Shown here: positions 10,901 to 23,632 of the stretch, in pieces
Layout: every line of letters begins with the position of its first letter
Position numbering within the stretch: position 1 is the stretch's first letter
Assembly (NCBI GenBank): GCA_020740775.1
Contig: JAHEWK010000018.1
Coordinates: 1 to 64,000 of the forward strand
Direction of reading: 5' to 3'
DNA length: 64,000 nt
From: Ilyonectria destructans
Lineage: Eukaryota; Ascomycota; Sordariomycetes; Hypocreales; Nectriaceae
Translations under genes and position numbers: made by a program
The notes under the pieces: generated by a model
The model's input: the letters and a program-made list of their open reading frames with translations, nothing else
The model's database searches: none
Told to the model about the DNA's origin: nothing

Positions 10901-13590
10901 AAAGAGCTTTTCTTTTTTTTATAATAATAGCAGTATAAAAAGACTCAGTATTAAATCCCTTTAGCTAGAGATAGATATTAATAGTAATAATAATAAAGCT
11001 TTAATTATAGAGTAATTAATATAGTTTTTAGCAGTAAAATATATCTAGAGTTAGTATATAATTTAAAGTAGTATATTATAGTTATATTATAAGGCCTTCT
11101 TTTTATATATTAATATATAATTATATATCTTTTTAAGCTGTTATATACTATATTTACAGCTTTTAAAAAGATAATAGTAACTACTATAGTTAGTAAGATT
11201 TTTAATCTATTAGTAGAGTTTACTATTATTAGCTTTTTATTATTATAGTTTCTTAATAGAGTAAAAATTATAGTTAAAGAGTAGCTTTACTATTAATTTT
11301 AGCTTATTACTTCTTATTTAATATAGCTTAGCCTATAAGTAGCTTTTCTAACTGGCTTTTTTAGAAATTAAATATATTTAATATTATTAATAGATAATAA
11401 TTTAATAGTTTAAATTATAAGAGAATCTATTAAGTTTTATTATAGGTATTTTAAATTTAATATTTTAAATTTTTTTTTTTTTTCTTTTTTTTTTTTTTTT
11501 CTTTAATAGTTAAGAATAATAATTTAAAGTTAATTTAAACTAAAGAAGTCTATCTTATTAATTAAGAGTTTACTTATTTATCTTATTAGAATACTACTAT
11601 ATATTATAATATTTTAGCTTTTTTAATTAAGTAATTTAATTAAACTAAAATAAGATTTTCTATTATTTAATAAGCTAGAGATAACTATATAAATTACTAA
11701 GTAGAAATAATTTTAATTTCTACTTTAAAATCTAACATAACTTATTAATAGAAAGCTTAAAATATATATTAAAAAGTAGATTTTATAAATAACTAAATTC
11801 TCTATTTATTAATATAGAATATACTATTATACTTTTAAAATTAGATTTTCTAGGAATTTTTAAAGAGATATTTTCAGTTAGAATTCTTTTTACTAAGTAA
11901 AATTTCCCACTTTCTTAACTTTACTCCTAAAATAACTATAGATATTCTATATATTCTATTAGCTTATTTTTAGCCTCTTCTAAAAGAAGTATAACTTAAT
12001 ATATATAATAATAAAAATTAAAGAAATTTACTATTATACTAAGCTTAAAATAGTCTTATAGACAGCTAAAAAAATAATCTTATTATAGAGGTTATTTTAG
12101 CACTTTAATAAGAGGCTATTATATATAGCTAATATTTCAGTAGGATTTATATATAGAAAGAAGATAAAGATAGAAAATAGTTAAACTTTATTTTTTTATA
12201 GTTATAATACCCTTTAATATAAAATAAATAGAGAGAATATTTAACTTACTACTTATTAATAAGATTTATTAGCTTAATTAATATACTAATTAGCTTTTAG
12301 AAGTATTTAATATTAGGTTTATAACTACTATAAGAATACTCTTTAGTAGTAATAATATTAATAAGATCTAATTAAATTGAATATAAATTAAAAGCTAATA
12401 TTAAATCTTTTTACTAAATATAGTATAGAGTATTTATTCTGCTAATTTACTATTTAAGCTATTATTAAATCTTATAGCTAATATTTATATATCTTAATAG
12501 TACTTTTAACTTTAAATATAAATATATATATAAGTAGAATCTAACTTTATATTTTATATCTACTGGATTTTTAACTTTTATTCTCTCTTATTTCTATAGG
12601 TATAATATAACTTTAAAAATTATAACTTTTATATCTTTAATAGTATTATATATATAAGAGATAAAATCTTTTAGTATAATATAGAAATTAATCTCTTATA
12701 TATTATTACTAGCTATATATAAAAGTAGTAAATAAAGAGAAATAAAATACTTTTTAATATTAAGATTAATAATATAAAACTTTAGTAAAATAGTATATCT
12801 ACTAACTGAATATTATCTATTAATACCCTTAAGAAAGTAAAATTAATATATATAGTATAAAGTTATAACCTAAATTATATTAAAGTTATTATTAGTTTAA
12901 ATTTACAGTTTAACTTTATATAGTATTACCTCTTTATTAATTACAATTTATACTTTAATAAAAAGAGTAAGAAGAATAATTTAGCTTTTAGTAGAATTTA
13001 CTTAAATAATAACCTGCTGCAGTTTATTATATAGATTTATACTATACTTATAATATACAGTATCTAAGGGATCTATATATATATATATAATTTCAGGTTA
13101 TAAAAGTATCTTAAAGCTTCTATATTATTCTATTTATAAAAATACCCTAAGAGTTTAAGCTATATCTAGCTTAACTATATAGGCTTTATAAAGATAGAGA
13201 GAGATCTACTATATATTAATAAGGCAGGGAAATCTATTACTTAGAAATAGTATATTTAATATAGAAAACAATATAGAAAGCAAGTGGAAATAGCTAGTAT
13301 AAGACTATATATACAGTCTGAATATTTTAAGAAGGTTTATACTAAGAACACACTATATACTGTAAATAGGTTATAGTATATCTTACTAAGCAGCTATCTC
13401 CCTATTGGCTCCTTCAGAAATAACTGGCAGTAGCAGCTAAGTTTTATAAGACTTACTAAAGTATACTCAGTTTAATCCCCTAAACTTTTTAGCAGGTCTA
13501 TTGTTGGGGTTATTATGCGTCTATATCCCGACCTTTAGGTACGGACTCCCAATAGAGTTATTATAGGCTGCCAGTTTCAAAATAAGCTGC
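7960..13590. repeat. Deeply RIP-eroded AT block, transposon family unrecognisable
   Basis: More than 5 kb of extremely AT-rich DNA without reading frames. CG is essentially absent. CA and TG dinucleotides are rare, and most survivors lie in CAG or CTG; exceptions occur, for example near 11,727, 11,910 and 12,102. Homopolymer T tracts lie near 11,470-11,500. The block is presumably one or more ancient transposons. GC rises again from about 13.4 kb, just before the Gypsy insertion. Confidence 0.75.
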
Positions 13591-13592
13591 CC

Positions 13593-13597
13593 CCCCT
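13593..13597. repeat. Target-site duplication CCCCT (left copy)
   Basis: CCCCT immediately precedes the left LTR and is repeated immediately after the right LTR at 22213-22217. A perfect 5-bp duplication is the expected signature of Gypsy integration. Confidence 0.85.
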
Positions 13598-14018
13598 TAT
13601 AACGGCTGTGCTTATTCTGGACTGTTAGTATAGAGTAGGCGCGGATTATAGGGTTTAGGTCCTAGTAGGAATTAAGATGTTAGGTATAAGTTATAATGTA
13701 ATTACTGTAAATAGGTAATATAGTAGAGTAAAGAGTATTATATCTAGTAATATATAGTTAGTATAATAAGCTAGATAACTAAGTTATATTAATAGCTAGT
13801 AAAGCTATTTCTATAAAAGTACTAAATAGTTATTTATATACTAGGTAATAATTTATAGATTGTATAAAGCTTTAGATTGTAGTGATCCTAAGATTATAAT
13901 AATTTAGAACTATAGGCACAATCTTAAGTGTAACACTCTATATATAGTTAGATGGAAAAAGTGGGTACCTATAGGTTTACTGCCAGTTCTAACTGCCTGG
14001 TTAACCTGGACTGTAATA
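13598..14018 (-). repeat. Gypsy LTR (3' LTR in element orientation)
   Basis: It aligns end to end with 21792-22212, and both copies are 421 bases. In element orientation it should run from TGTCAC to GTTACA; here the ends are changed to TATTAC and GTTATA by C-to-T type changes. This copy is much more heavily mutated than its partner. A purine-rich tract (complement of 14019-14034, AAAGAGGAGA core) sits directly upstream of it in element orientation, as a polypurine tract should. Confidence 0.9.
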
Positions 14019-17000
14019 TAATATCTCCTCTTTAGTGGTCTTATTCCTAAGGCTGTATAAGTAGGCCTTTTTCTATTTTTATCTTTAGTTAGTCTAACTT
14101 AATTCTTTAAATATCTGTAATATTCTGCTGATATAATATTGGGTAGAGTTAAGAAGTATTTATTATAAAAAACAATTAAGAAGCTTTCTCTAGCAGCTAA
14201 TATTAAGTTTAATAGGGCTCTTACAGACATACCTTATACTTATTATTTTTAAAATAAGAAGTTGTGCGTTATAGCTGATAATTCTACTTATTGCAGTAAG
14301 TATATATATTACAGTTGCAGTTATAACAGCATAAAGGTGGCATCTTCTTATAAGTTCTATCTGTAGGTTTTTCCTGCTGTAGTATTCTAATGTTTTAATA
14401 GTGAATCGTCTTTTGGCGCAAGAAAAATCGTTAAAAGCGGATGAAGATTAAGTAAGTAAGGCTCTATTAGAAATTTCCAACAGATAGCTTATTTATAGTT
14501 GGAGATAGCTGCGGCAGCTGGTTATTTGTTGTGTATTTATAAGACCTATAATAAGGTCTCTAAGTGGCATTCTAAAGCTGTTTATTATAGTTTATAGGGG
14601 CTGGAAGAGGAGGATAAGCTTCTGGGTATATTAGACGGCTATAAGTATTACCTTATTTAGGACCTTTAGGTTTAGGGCGTGCTAAATAAAATCGACTGGT
14701 TGACTATTAGTTTAGATGATAATTTTATGAATGTTAGTTTTTTGCTGATTGATTCTTCTTTATCTTCTTCTGGTACTATTACTGAAAATCCTTTAGGAGG
14801 TATTATATATAGGTAAGGTTTTTAGCTGGTTTCTATTAGTTATTACTCTTAGGATAGTTTTTCTATTTAATAAGGTAATATATTTATCTATTAATCTATT
14901 TCTTATTAAGGATTTTCTTAACTTTATATTCCTTAGATCTATTAACTTTAGTCTTAGGCTATTTATTAATATTAACCTAAATAGTATTCTTTGCTATCTT
15001 AAGAAGTAAGATATAGAAGATAGAGTAAATTCTAACTTTTAGTAGTAGGTTTAGTTTATAGTTATTTTCTGATATTTTTTCTATAATTTTAAAAGGTCTG
15101 ATATACTTATAGTTTAATTTTTTATTTATTTATTTTATTTATAGGTTTTTTATAGATAGATAGACTATATCCCCCTTTAAAAAGGATAGTCCCTTTATCT
15201 ATTTTGGGTTATAGTATTTTTTTATCTGGTTTCTAATAAATTTAAGTTTAATTTTTATTTCTTTATATAAATTCTTTAGCTATTTAGTTGTAAGAATTAC
15301 TTTTAGGTTAATAGGTTCTTCTTAACTGGTTCTGTAGGTATTGGTATTAAATTTAAAGTTGGTATAGATTGGGGTAATCTTTATGCTTTTATATTTTACA
15401 GTATTATAGTTTAGCTGTACTATTAGGAGCTTCTTAACCTAATTATTCTATTTATAGTTAATATAGTATTAAAGGTATTATTTTAGTATTTAGTTTAATA
15501 TTTTTATTTAGCTATCTACTAAAGGATATTAAGCTATAGTAAGTTAGTAGTTTAATTCTATATATAATATTAGTATTTATTAAAACTTAAAAGTAAATAG
15601 TAGTTCTCTATTAGAAAGAATTTCTAAAGGGAGTTTATAAATACTAATAATATTCCTTAGGAAAATATAGGCAAACTGCTCTATATCTATTACTTTCTGA
15701 TATAATATAAAATAGGAAAATTTTATAAATCTATTTATAATAATAAGAATACTATTATAGAATATATCTGTAGCTGGATCTCTAGATAGAGGTAGTTTTA
15801 TAATGAAATTTATAGTAATAGAGTTTTATAGTTACTTAGTGACTGGTAGGGGTTATAGTTCTCTATATAGTTTATAATGTTAAGTTATGGTTTTATTATA
15901 TAAATTGTATTATTTAATAGTATCTTTAACTATTTTTTTTATCTTAGGAAATTAATATATCGTTCTGATTTATTTAAAGGTTTTATTAACTTCTTAATAT
16001 CTATATAAGGGGTATTTATAAATTTTCTTAATTAGTGGTGGCTGTAGTTCTTTAGGTACCTAAAGCTTCTTATTTTATTCTTCTAGTAGTAGTTTGTTAT
16101 TAAACTTTTAGATTTACTAATATAATAGGTTATTAAATTTAACGGTAAGTATAGCTCTAATAGTTTATTTTGGGGTATATTTCTTGCAGTTTATTCTGGT
16201 GAAGGCTGTATGGAGTTAGGTGTATTCTTTATTATAGTATTCCTTAAAATCTATTAAGAGGTTTAGGTCTCTATTATGAGTCTATTTCTTGTGGAATAGT
16301 TTAAGTATAAATACTGCTTTATTGCTATTAAGTTTAATTTTGTTTTTAGTGTTAAATTGGAGTGGTTAGTTTCTTACTTCTCTATAGTATCTTTTCTATA
16401 GTAGTATAAGGTGCTTATATTAAGAATACTTTAGTTAGTTCTATAAGTATTGTTTGTAGTATATTATTGCTAATTGTACTGCGCTTTTAAGATATTTAGA
16501 TATATAGTACTTAGATAAATACTTCTCTATAGTTTTCTAATTGTTATTATAGTACTTTAGGTTGCTATAGAATTTAATAGTAGCGATATATATAGAGTAT
16601 TAGTAGAGTTTCTATTTTTCTTCTCTATTATATATTATAACTAATCTTAATATAGTAAGTAGGAGTTTACTATCTATTATTATAGTTGCTAGTTTCTATA
16701 CTTTCTTAATATAATTAATTTATCTCTATTATAGATATCCTTTAGGGGTAAAGTTTAAGATTTACTTATTTATTTGGATCTTTCTGTTATTAAAGTTTAG
16801 TTATCTGCTAATAGTATCTATTTAGCTATTTTTAATTTCTTTAATATAGATAATTATATAGTTAAATTCTAATAGGTACTTAGTGTATTTAAGCTATTAT
16901 CTGCTAAGTTATTATATTATAGTAAAGTATAAGATATTTTTATAGTTAGTAAACATTTTAACTCTATACTTACTGCCTAGAAGGTAGTACTGGAATTTCT

Positions 17001-20000
17001 TAAATATATTAATAATTATAAGGAACTTTTTATTATAGATAGAGTAGTTAAGTTTAGTGCTATATATTTTATAAGAGAAGAAGGTAATAGGGTGTAATAG
17101 GCTATTATTATCTTATTATCCAATTTAAACTTCTTATATATAGTTCGATAAGTCGGTCTTAAGCTTGATTTCTTATTTTAGGTTGAATATTACTAGAATG
17201 AGTTTACTAAGAATTAGGTTTCTTATAGTATTAAATGCTTTTTTTGCAGCGGTATTCTATTGGAATTCTTCTTCTTTTTTAGTAAATTATATTAAAGGGA
17301 TAGTATACCTACTAAAGTCTTTAAGAAAGTGCCTATAGTAATTAGTAAAGCTTAAAAAGAACTGAACTTTCTTAAGATTTATAAGTTAGGGCTAATTCTT
17401 AACTGCTATAATTTTCTTTAGATCTATCTTAATCTAATTATAAGAAATTATATATCTGAGGAATTTAACCTTTAGTATATAGAAGTAGCTTTTCTTGGGT
17501 TTAACTAAAAGTTTTATATTTTAAAGTGCTTTTAGTACTATATAGATATATTCTATATATTTTTCTTTAGAGTTAGAGAAGATAAGAATATTATCTAGAT
17601 AGTATATAATAAAAATATTAAGGTGCTCTTAAAGTATATTATTAATTATTTACTGGAATATTGCTGGTATATTTATAAGTCTAAAGGGTATAATAAGATA
17701 TTTATAAAATCTAAATTTAGTTTAGAATATAGTTTTCTATTTATATCCTTCTTTAATATAGATAAGGTTATATACTCCTTTTAAGTTAAGAGCTATAAAT
17801 ACCTTCTTACTATAGAGTTAGTTCTTAAGCTTTATAATAAGGGGTAATAGGGTTCTATTCTTAATTATAATTTTATTTAACTATCTGTAGTCTATAATAA
17901 GTCTGAGCTTATTATTCTTTTTAAAAATAAATATAATAGGGTAACCTACTAATAACTTGGAAATTCTAATATATTCTTTCTTAAGTATATCTTTAATATA
18001 TTCTTTAAGTGTTTTAAGCTGTATAATATTTAGATTGAAAATCTGGTGGAATATAGATATTATTCTATCTTTTAGTATAATTTTATAGTTCTATTAACTA
18101 AATTCTAATAGTTCTATCTTAAGTTCTTTAGTAAAGAGTTTTTAGTATATTCTATACTGTACCAGTATATTCTTAAGTTATTTTTCTTCAGGTAGTTTTT
18201 TATACTCCTTAAGGTTTTTATTTATCTATATAAACTGTTATTAAATATATCTAATAGTCCTTTAGAGCTGGCAGTATTTATCTTTCTGGTATTTATACTA
18301 TATTTCCTTTAGGGGTTATAAAGTCTTTATTATATCTTTACTATTAGATTTATTCTTATTATTAGGAATTAAATATTAAGATCTTTTATTTAAGTTGTCT
18401 TTATTATTGCTGGAGAGTATATTATTATAATTAATTTATATTTAGCCAGTTCTTTAGTTTAAATACAGATTGTATTTTTATAACTATAGGTACTTAAGGA
18501 CTATATTATAGTATTCTATAGGTATAATATTAAAGTTAATTTCTTAGTTCTTTTCTTTAATAAAAACTTTAAGGTAATTAACCTCTTAATTTATAACTTT
18601 ATTATTATATATAAATAGGCTTTCTTTAAGATTTATAACTAAGTAGGGATTCTTTTTATCCTTCTATAGTAGCTACAGTTTATTTACTATCTGGGGGTTA
18701 ATATAATTCTACTTTACTCTACTATCTATTAGTACAGTAAGCTATACTCTCTTAACTTAAATCTTTATTTTTAAGGTTTTTTATTTTTTTTCTTTATATC
18801 TAGTTATACCTAAAGTCTTATTAGGGGGTATTTTTTTCTTTTTATTTATTTATTACTCTTCTATAGATAGTATTACTCTTTTTTTAATTTTTAAAGTTAT
18901 TAATATTAGGCTTAGTTGTTTTTATTATCTCCAGTTTATATAGAGAAATAGAATTCTTTATTATATATTTATTAGATTCTCTTCTGAATTACTTATAATT
19001 CTTCTTAATATTATAGGTAATTCTGCCTTTTATAGGCTATTACAGTAGCAGTATATAGTAGTTATAGGCAGTAGACTGGTTTTATATCTTAGTGTAGTTA
19101 GTTTTCCCTTTTTATCTTTTAGGCTCTATTAAGGCTGCTAGTACTTAGGCAGTTTTTAAACTTAAAGCTATAGAGTTTCTTTTTTCAGACCTTTAGGAAT
19201 ATATCTTTAATTTTCTGTTGGTATTCTTTATAGGTTTTATTATTATATTATAGTATCTTACTAGCAATATATTATTATTATTTCTTTTTTTTATCTTTAT
19301 ACTATTACCTAACTTTTTATTATTTATAGGCTTAATATTCTTTATATTTATATTTATAGAGAGTAGTATTTTATTCTATATATTATAGTAAAAAGAGATT
19401 ATTTTTTCTTTTTAGATAAGCTACTCTTACTTTTTTATACTATTTAGTAACTTAGTAGAATACTAATTCTTCTTAAAGGTATAGTTTTTAGATTAGTTTG
19501 TTACTTATATATATAGGGTAGCAATCTTAGTATATCTTCTCTTTCTTATATATCTAGTATATGTAGATAATATAGAATGCCTATAAAATTTCCTTATATT
19601 ACAGGTAGTTACTTATAATTCTCTAATTGTTATTATATTATACTGCTAGAAATATATAGAGTGGGTTACATTCTAATTCTTATTTATAGATATAAATATA
19701 TATAGTATTATTATTAAATATATCTTATTTTTCACTGGTAAGATTATAGTATATTTCTTCTGGGGTATTTTAATAGGTATTTTAGGAGTAATTAGTTATT
19801 TTATAGTTACAGTTATCTTCTAATTTTAGATACTCCTCAGCTAGTTAAATAATATCTTTACTACTAATAGATAGTTCTATTTTTCTTACTTAATATACTT
19901 CTTATTCTACTTGAATCTAGAGGGTTTCTTTCTTTCTAATATAAAAGTATTATTATAGCTTATCTTATTCTGCCTATTCTAGTAGGATATAAGTACTATT

Positions 20001-21791
20001 TTTTACTGTTACTGGTGGGGTAACTAATAGTTTTTATTAGTTTAGAATCTCCTTTTTAATAGGGGTATTTCTATATCTATCTTATTAAACTATTATAATA
20101 GTTTGTAATAGTTATATATTGTTAGGTATTTCCAGGGGGATTCTTTATCTGCTTATAGGGATAGGTTTCTATATTGTATTAATCCTCTAGTTTAACTTTT
20201 CTTGCTATACTTCTATATCAGTTTGTTATTTTAGTAGTTATTTTTTTTATTATTTTAGGGTCTTATTTTCTACTTTTTTTTTTCAGGCAGTACTATTTTT
20301 TGCTTTAATTTCTTCTTTTATTCTAGTTTTAAGTTTGGGTACTATTTAAAGTGTTATTAAGGGGTACTTATTTAGATACTTTATTTTCCAGTTGGTATTA
20401 TTTTAAGTTACTCTATTAAAGTATCTATTAAATTTACTTTAGGTTATAGTAATAATTTAGGTTTTTATTATACAGACTGTAATTTACTTCTTATTATCTT
20501 TATCGGTAAAGTAGACCTTATAGTTACCTTCTGGTATTAGTTTGTATTTCTAGTTGGTTTTAAGGCCTTAATACTTATTCTTAAAGTAGTCTATTTTTCT
20601 GTAATTTTAGTATTTAACTTATAAGTAGTTTTATTATATAGCGTCTAGTTCTATAGGTCTAGCTGCTATTCTATAGGAGGTGTTTTCTTAATATCTCTTA
20701 TTACTATTGGAGTTATTCTTCTTCTAACTGTTAGTATTTTCTTCTTTTTGTTTTTCTATATATCTTTTAAATAAATAATTATCGATTATAACTGCAAGTT
20801 TAGTATATTAGTTAAAATCTATAGGTGGATTTATATTCTTAGCTAGTTTATTCTTAATATTATCCTTTAGGCTTTAGTAGAACTTATTAATAAGGTTCTT
20901 ATTTAACCAGTTAAGTTTAGCTGTAATATACTTAAAGTCTACTAGATATTTAGATATAGCTTTTATTTATTGTAGTTTTCTGATAGTATTAAGGGCGTTA
21001 TGTTTTTTATTCTATTCCCTATATCTATCGATTAAAGATTATTTATAGCATTTAAAGCTATTAAATAGTATTATTATCTCTGGTTTATATTGACTGGGGG
21101 CGTTAGTTATAAAGTCCTTTAGCATTAATTTATAGTTTTAGGCTGTCTTGCCTTCCAGTCGTTCTATTATATGTTGTACTTTTAGTAGGTTACTTATAAA
21201 TAATAATAGGTAGTATATATAGAATAATTTGAGGCTGGTAAGGTATTCCTACAGCTTCTTAGGGTCTCTATTGAACTTTGGCAGCTATTCCGGTTTAATA
21301 GTTTCTTCTATATTGCAGATGTATATAACAGTGGCGGGCTATTCGTAACCTATAAGTTAAGCAGCTTATTGTTCCTAATTGTTCTGGGTTTAGGCCAGTT
21401 TATTAGTAAGTTCTGTAATTTATTATTCCAGAGCGGCAACCGTTGCATTTACAGCGGGGTTAATTGATAGTACCTGGAGTTATATATATAGATATTTAAA
21501 TCATTTATTATTAAGTCTCTACTCCTTCTATTATATCTTATCGGTATATTAGCTGAGGGCAGTAAGGTCTATAAGGTCCTTAGAGAGTTAGGCATTCTCC
21601 TTATGGAGTTTTCTGACTTCCTCCTTATATTCGTCCTTAGATACATCTATATATTTATTACTATCTTTATCCTTTAGGGTAGCTGGGGCCTTACCCTTAG
21701 ATATAGTGCTAGTGGATAGGGTAGCGGGAGCTATTATAACTTATCTGACTTATACTTAATATAGTAATATACTAAATAAGAGCTATTAATG

Positions 21792-22212
21792 TATAACAGC
21801 CGTACTTATTCTAGACTGTCGGTATAGGGTAGGCGCAGATTGTGGGGTTCAGGTTCTAGTAGGGATTAGGACGTTAGGTATAAGTTGTAGTATAGTTACT
21901 GTAAATAGGTAATATAGTAGAGTGAAGGGTATTACGTCTGGTAATATATAGCTAGTGCAGTAAGCTAGGTAACTAAGTTATATTAATAGCTGGTAAAGCT
22001 GTTTCTATAAAAGTGCTAAATGGTTGTTTATATACTAGGTGATAATTCGTGGATCGTATGAAGCTTTAGATTGTAGCGATCCTGGGATCGTGACGATCCA
22101 GGACTGTGGGCACAATCCTAAGTGTAACGCTCCATATGTGGTTGGACGGAAAAAGTGGGTACCCGTGGGTTTACTGCCAGTCCTGACCGCCTGGTCAACC
22201 TGGGCCGTGACA
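21792..22212 (-). repeat. Gypsy LTR (5' LTR in element orientation)
   Basis: It begins, read on the minus strand, with TGTCACGGCCCAGG and ends GTTATA. The outer 170 bases (about 22040-22212) keep their GC content and CpG sites, whereas the matching bases of the left copy have become AT-rich. A 110-codon frame running through this LTR into flanking DNA has no support as a gene. Confidence 0.9.
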
Positions 22213-23600
22213 CCCCTATTCACCAACGACATTAGTAGGCCAAAATCCCACATCAAGTTGGTACACTTATCCTATATTGACCTCTTAGGCCGCACTTTTC
22301 GGGTGCTTATAGACTGCAAGCTGTTAATTCAGGGAGTGGTTCTGGTCAACCGCGCGGTAGAAAGCACGTAACCAGCCTCTCACGATAGGGGTTGGTTCAC
22401 TAAACGAGCTAAGGTACGAAACATGTTACCCAGAGGCATCGATATGTCTGAGGGTAGCGAATACATCGATTTCGGTCGGGCTTGCATCGCTGCTAGGAAG
22501 GGGATCAACGGAAATTGCGAGACGAAGGGTGGCGTGCCCTGTAATCTCGATGTCGGAAGACATAGGGGCGGTAGAGAACAAAACTAGGTAATTAGATGGC
22601 ATCTAATTGATGAATATTAACAATATATTATCGTTGGAAAGCTGATTTCTCGTCACAATCCAGCCACCAAAGAGAAAGCGTGGTAGAATTTGCGCCTGAT
22701 AAATCACTGCCATCTAAACTATCTACTCGAGATGCGCTGCTGGAACTGAGTTATATGTCCACAACTACCTTTTACTCTTCGGGGAGGGCTAAAGGTCTGT
22801 GAGGCTCTGGGGGCTGTTCGTGTTCTGAAGGTCGTTTTATGGCATGGGTTCTATCATCCACTCGATGTAATCCTTATAGAAATAAAGCAACTGGTTTCTT
22901 TTAATCGGAATATTGACCGACGGTAGATAGAAAGCGAATTACTATCTGTGGATACCTTTCGTGGATGACGCGCCCGCTCACTATAGTAAGAAAGTCCAGA
23001 CCTTTCTGTATTCCCGATTTTAGTTGTCGGGTAGTCATGTGCCTGTAGTTATCTAGAGTCTTGATGAGCTCTGTAGCGGTAAGACATCGCGATTCGGGGT
23101 TGGTTAAGTTTGAGGAAACAGGCATCGGGGAACTTGACGCAAGCGTCTTCAGCAGCAACACAACCGCCCCTAGACTCAGCTCATATCATACGCTTGTTGA
23201 TGGCAGACAAAACTGTTTGTGGCCTATCAAGGTGGATGTTATTTAAACCATGTAGTTTTGTAGTTGCTGCAAAGGGTGATAAGATAAGTATCCTCCGAAT
23301 AATGGGCAATAGAAGAACGACAATTCAGTTAACAGTACAGTATGGATTGGGTGACTGTATTGTGTGCAGATAGAAGGACATAAGGTAGCACTCCTACTGC
23401 CTTCCCGGACGTTTCTACGTGTTTAAATCAACGACAGCATCGACAACTCAGTACCTCAACTGCTCTGCCAGCAATCAACTAGTAGACTTGTTGTGACACA
23501 GCCAATCTTTGAATGAAGGCATCCGCAACCCCGCTTTGAACGCTATCTTCGGCGCTATCGCTCTCACTGCCTGTCCACCACAAAATAAAAAACGCCATCA
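22213..23600. other. GC-normal flank of the Gypsy element, no gene recognised
   Basis: Base composition becomes ordinary immediately after the target duplication. Short overlapping frames occur at 22901-23161 (minus) and 23061-23373 (plus). None has a recognisable domain, and the minus frame is interrupted on both sides. It may be decayed coding sequence. Confidence 0.35.
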
Positions 23601-23632
23601 ATCATTACTTATGATGTAGTATGCGTAATCTC

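Larger units (their letters stand above)
13598..22212 (-). mobile_element. Complete RIP-inactivated Gypsy LTR retrotransposon
   Basis: Two 421-bp LTRs flank about 7.8 kb and are bounded by CCCCT duplications. On the minus strand the reverse transcriptase is recognisable despite many stops. The YLDD catalytic box near 17590-17604 now reads YLDN, followed by ILIFSNS. Further along come the connection and RNase H regions (FTNYYRHFLKDFS and QFFLSFTNYY-type motifs near 17,300-17,400). Gag should lie near 21 kb and integrase near 15-16 kb, but neither could be read with confidence. No intact reading frame remains, so the element is dead. The + strand interior is strikingly poor in CA outside CAG yet keeps many TG. 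Confidence 0.9.

Noticed and set aside
22035..22371. Opposing frames of 73 and 110 codons
   Set aside because: They lie in the least eroded part of the Gypsy LTR and run across its boundary into flanking DNA. They are chance frames.
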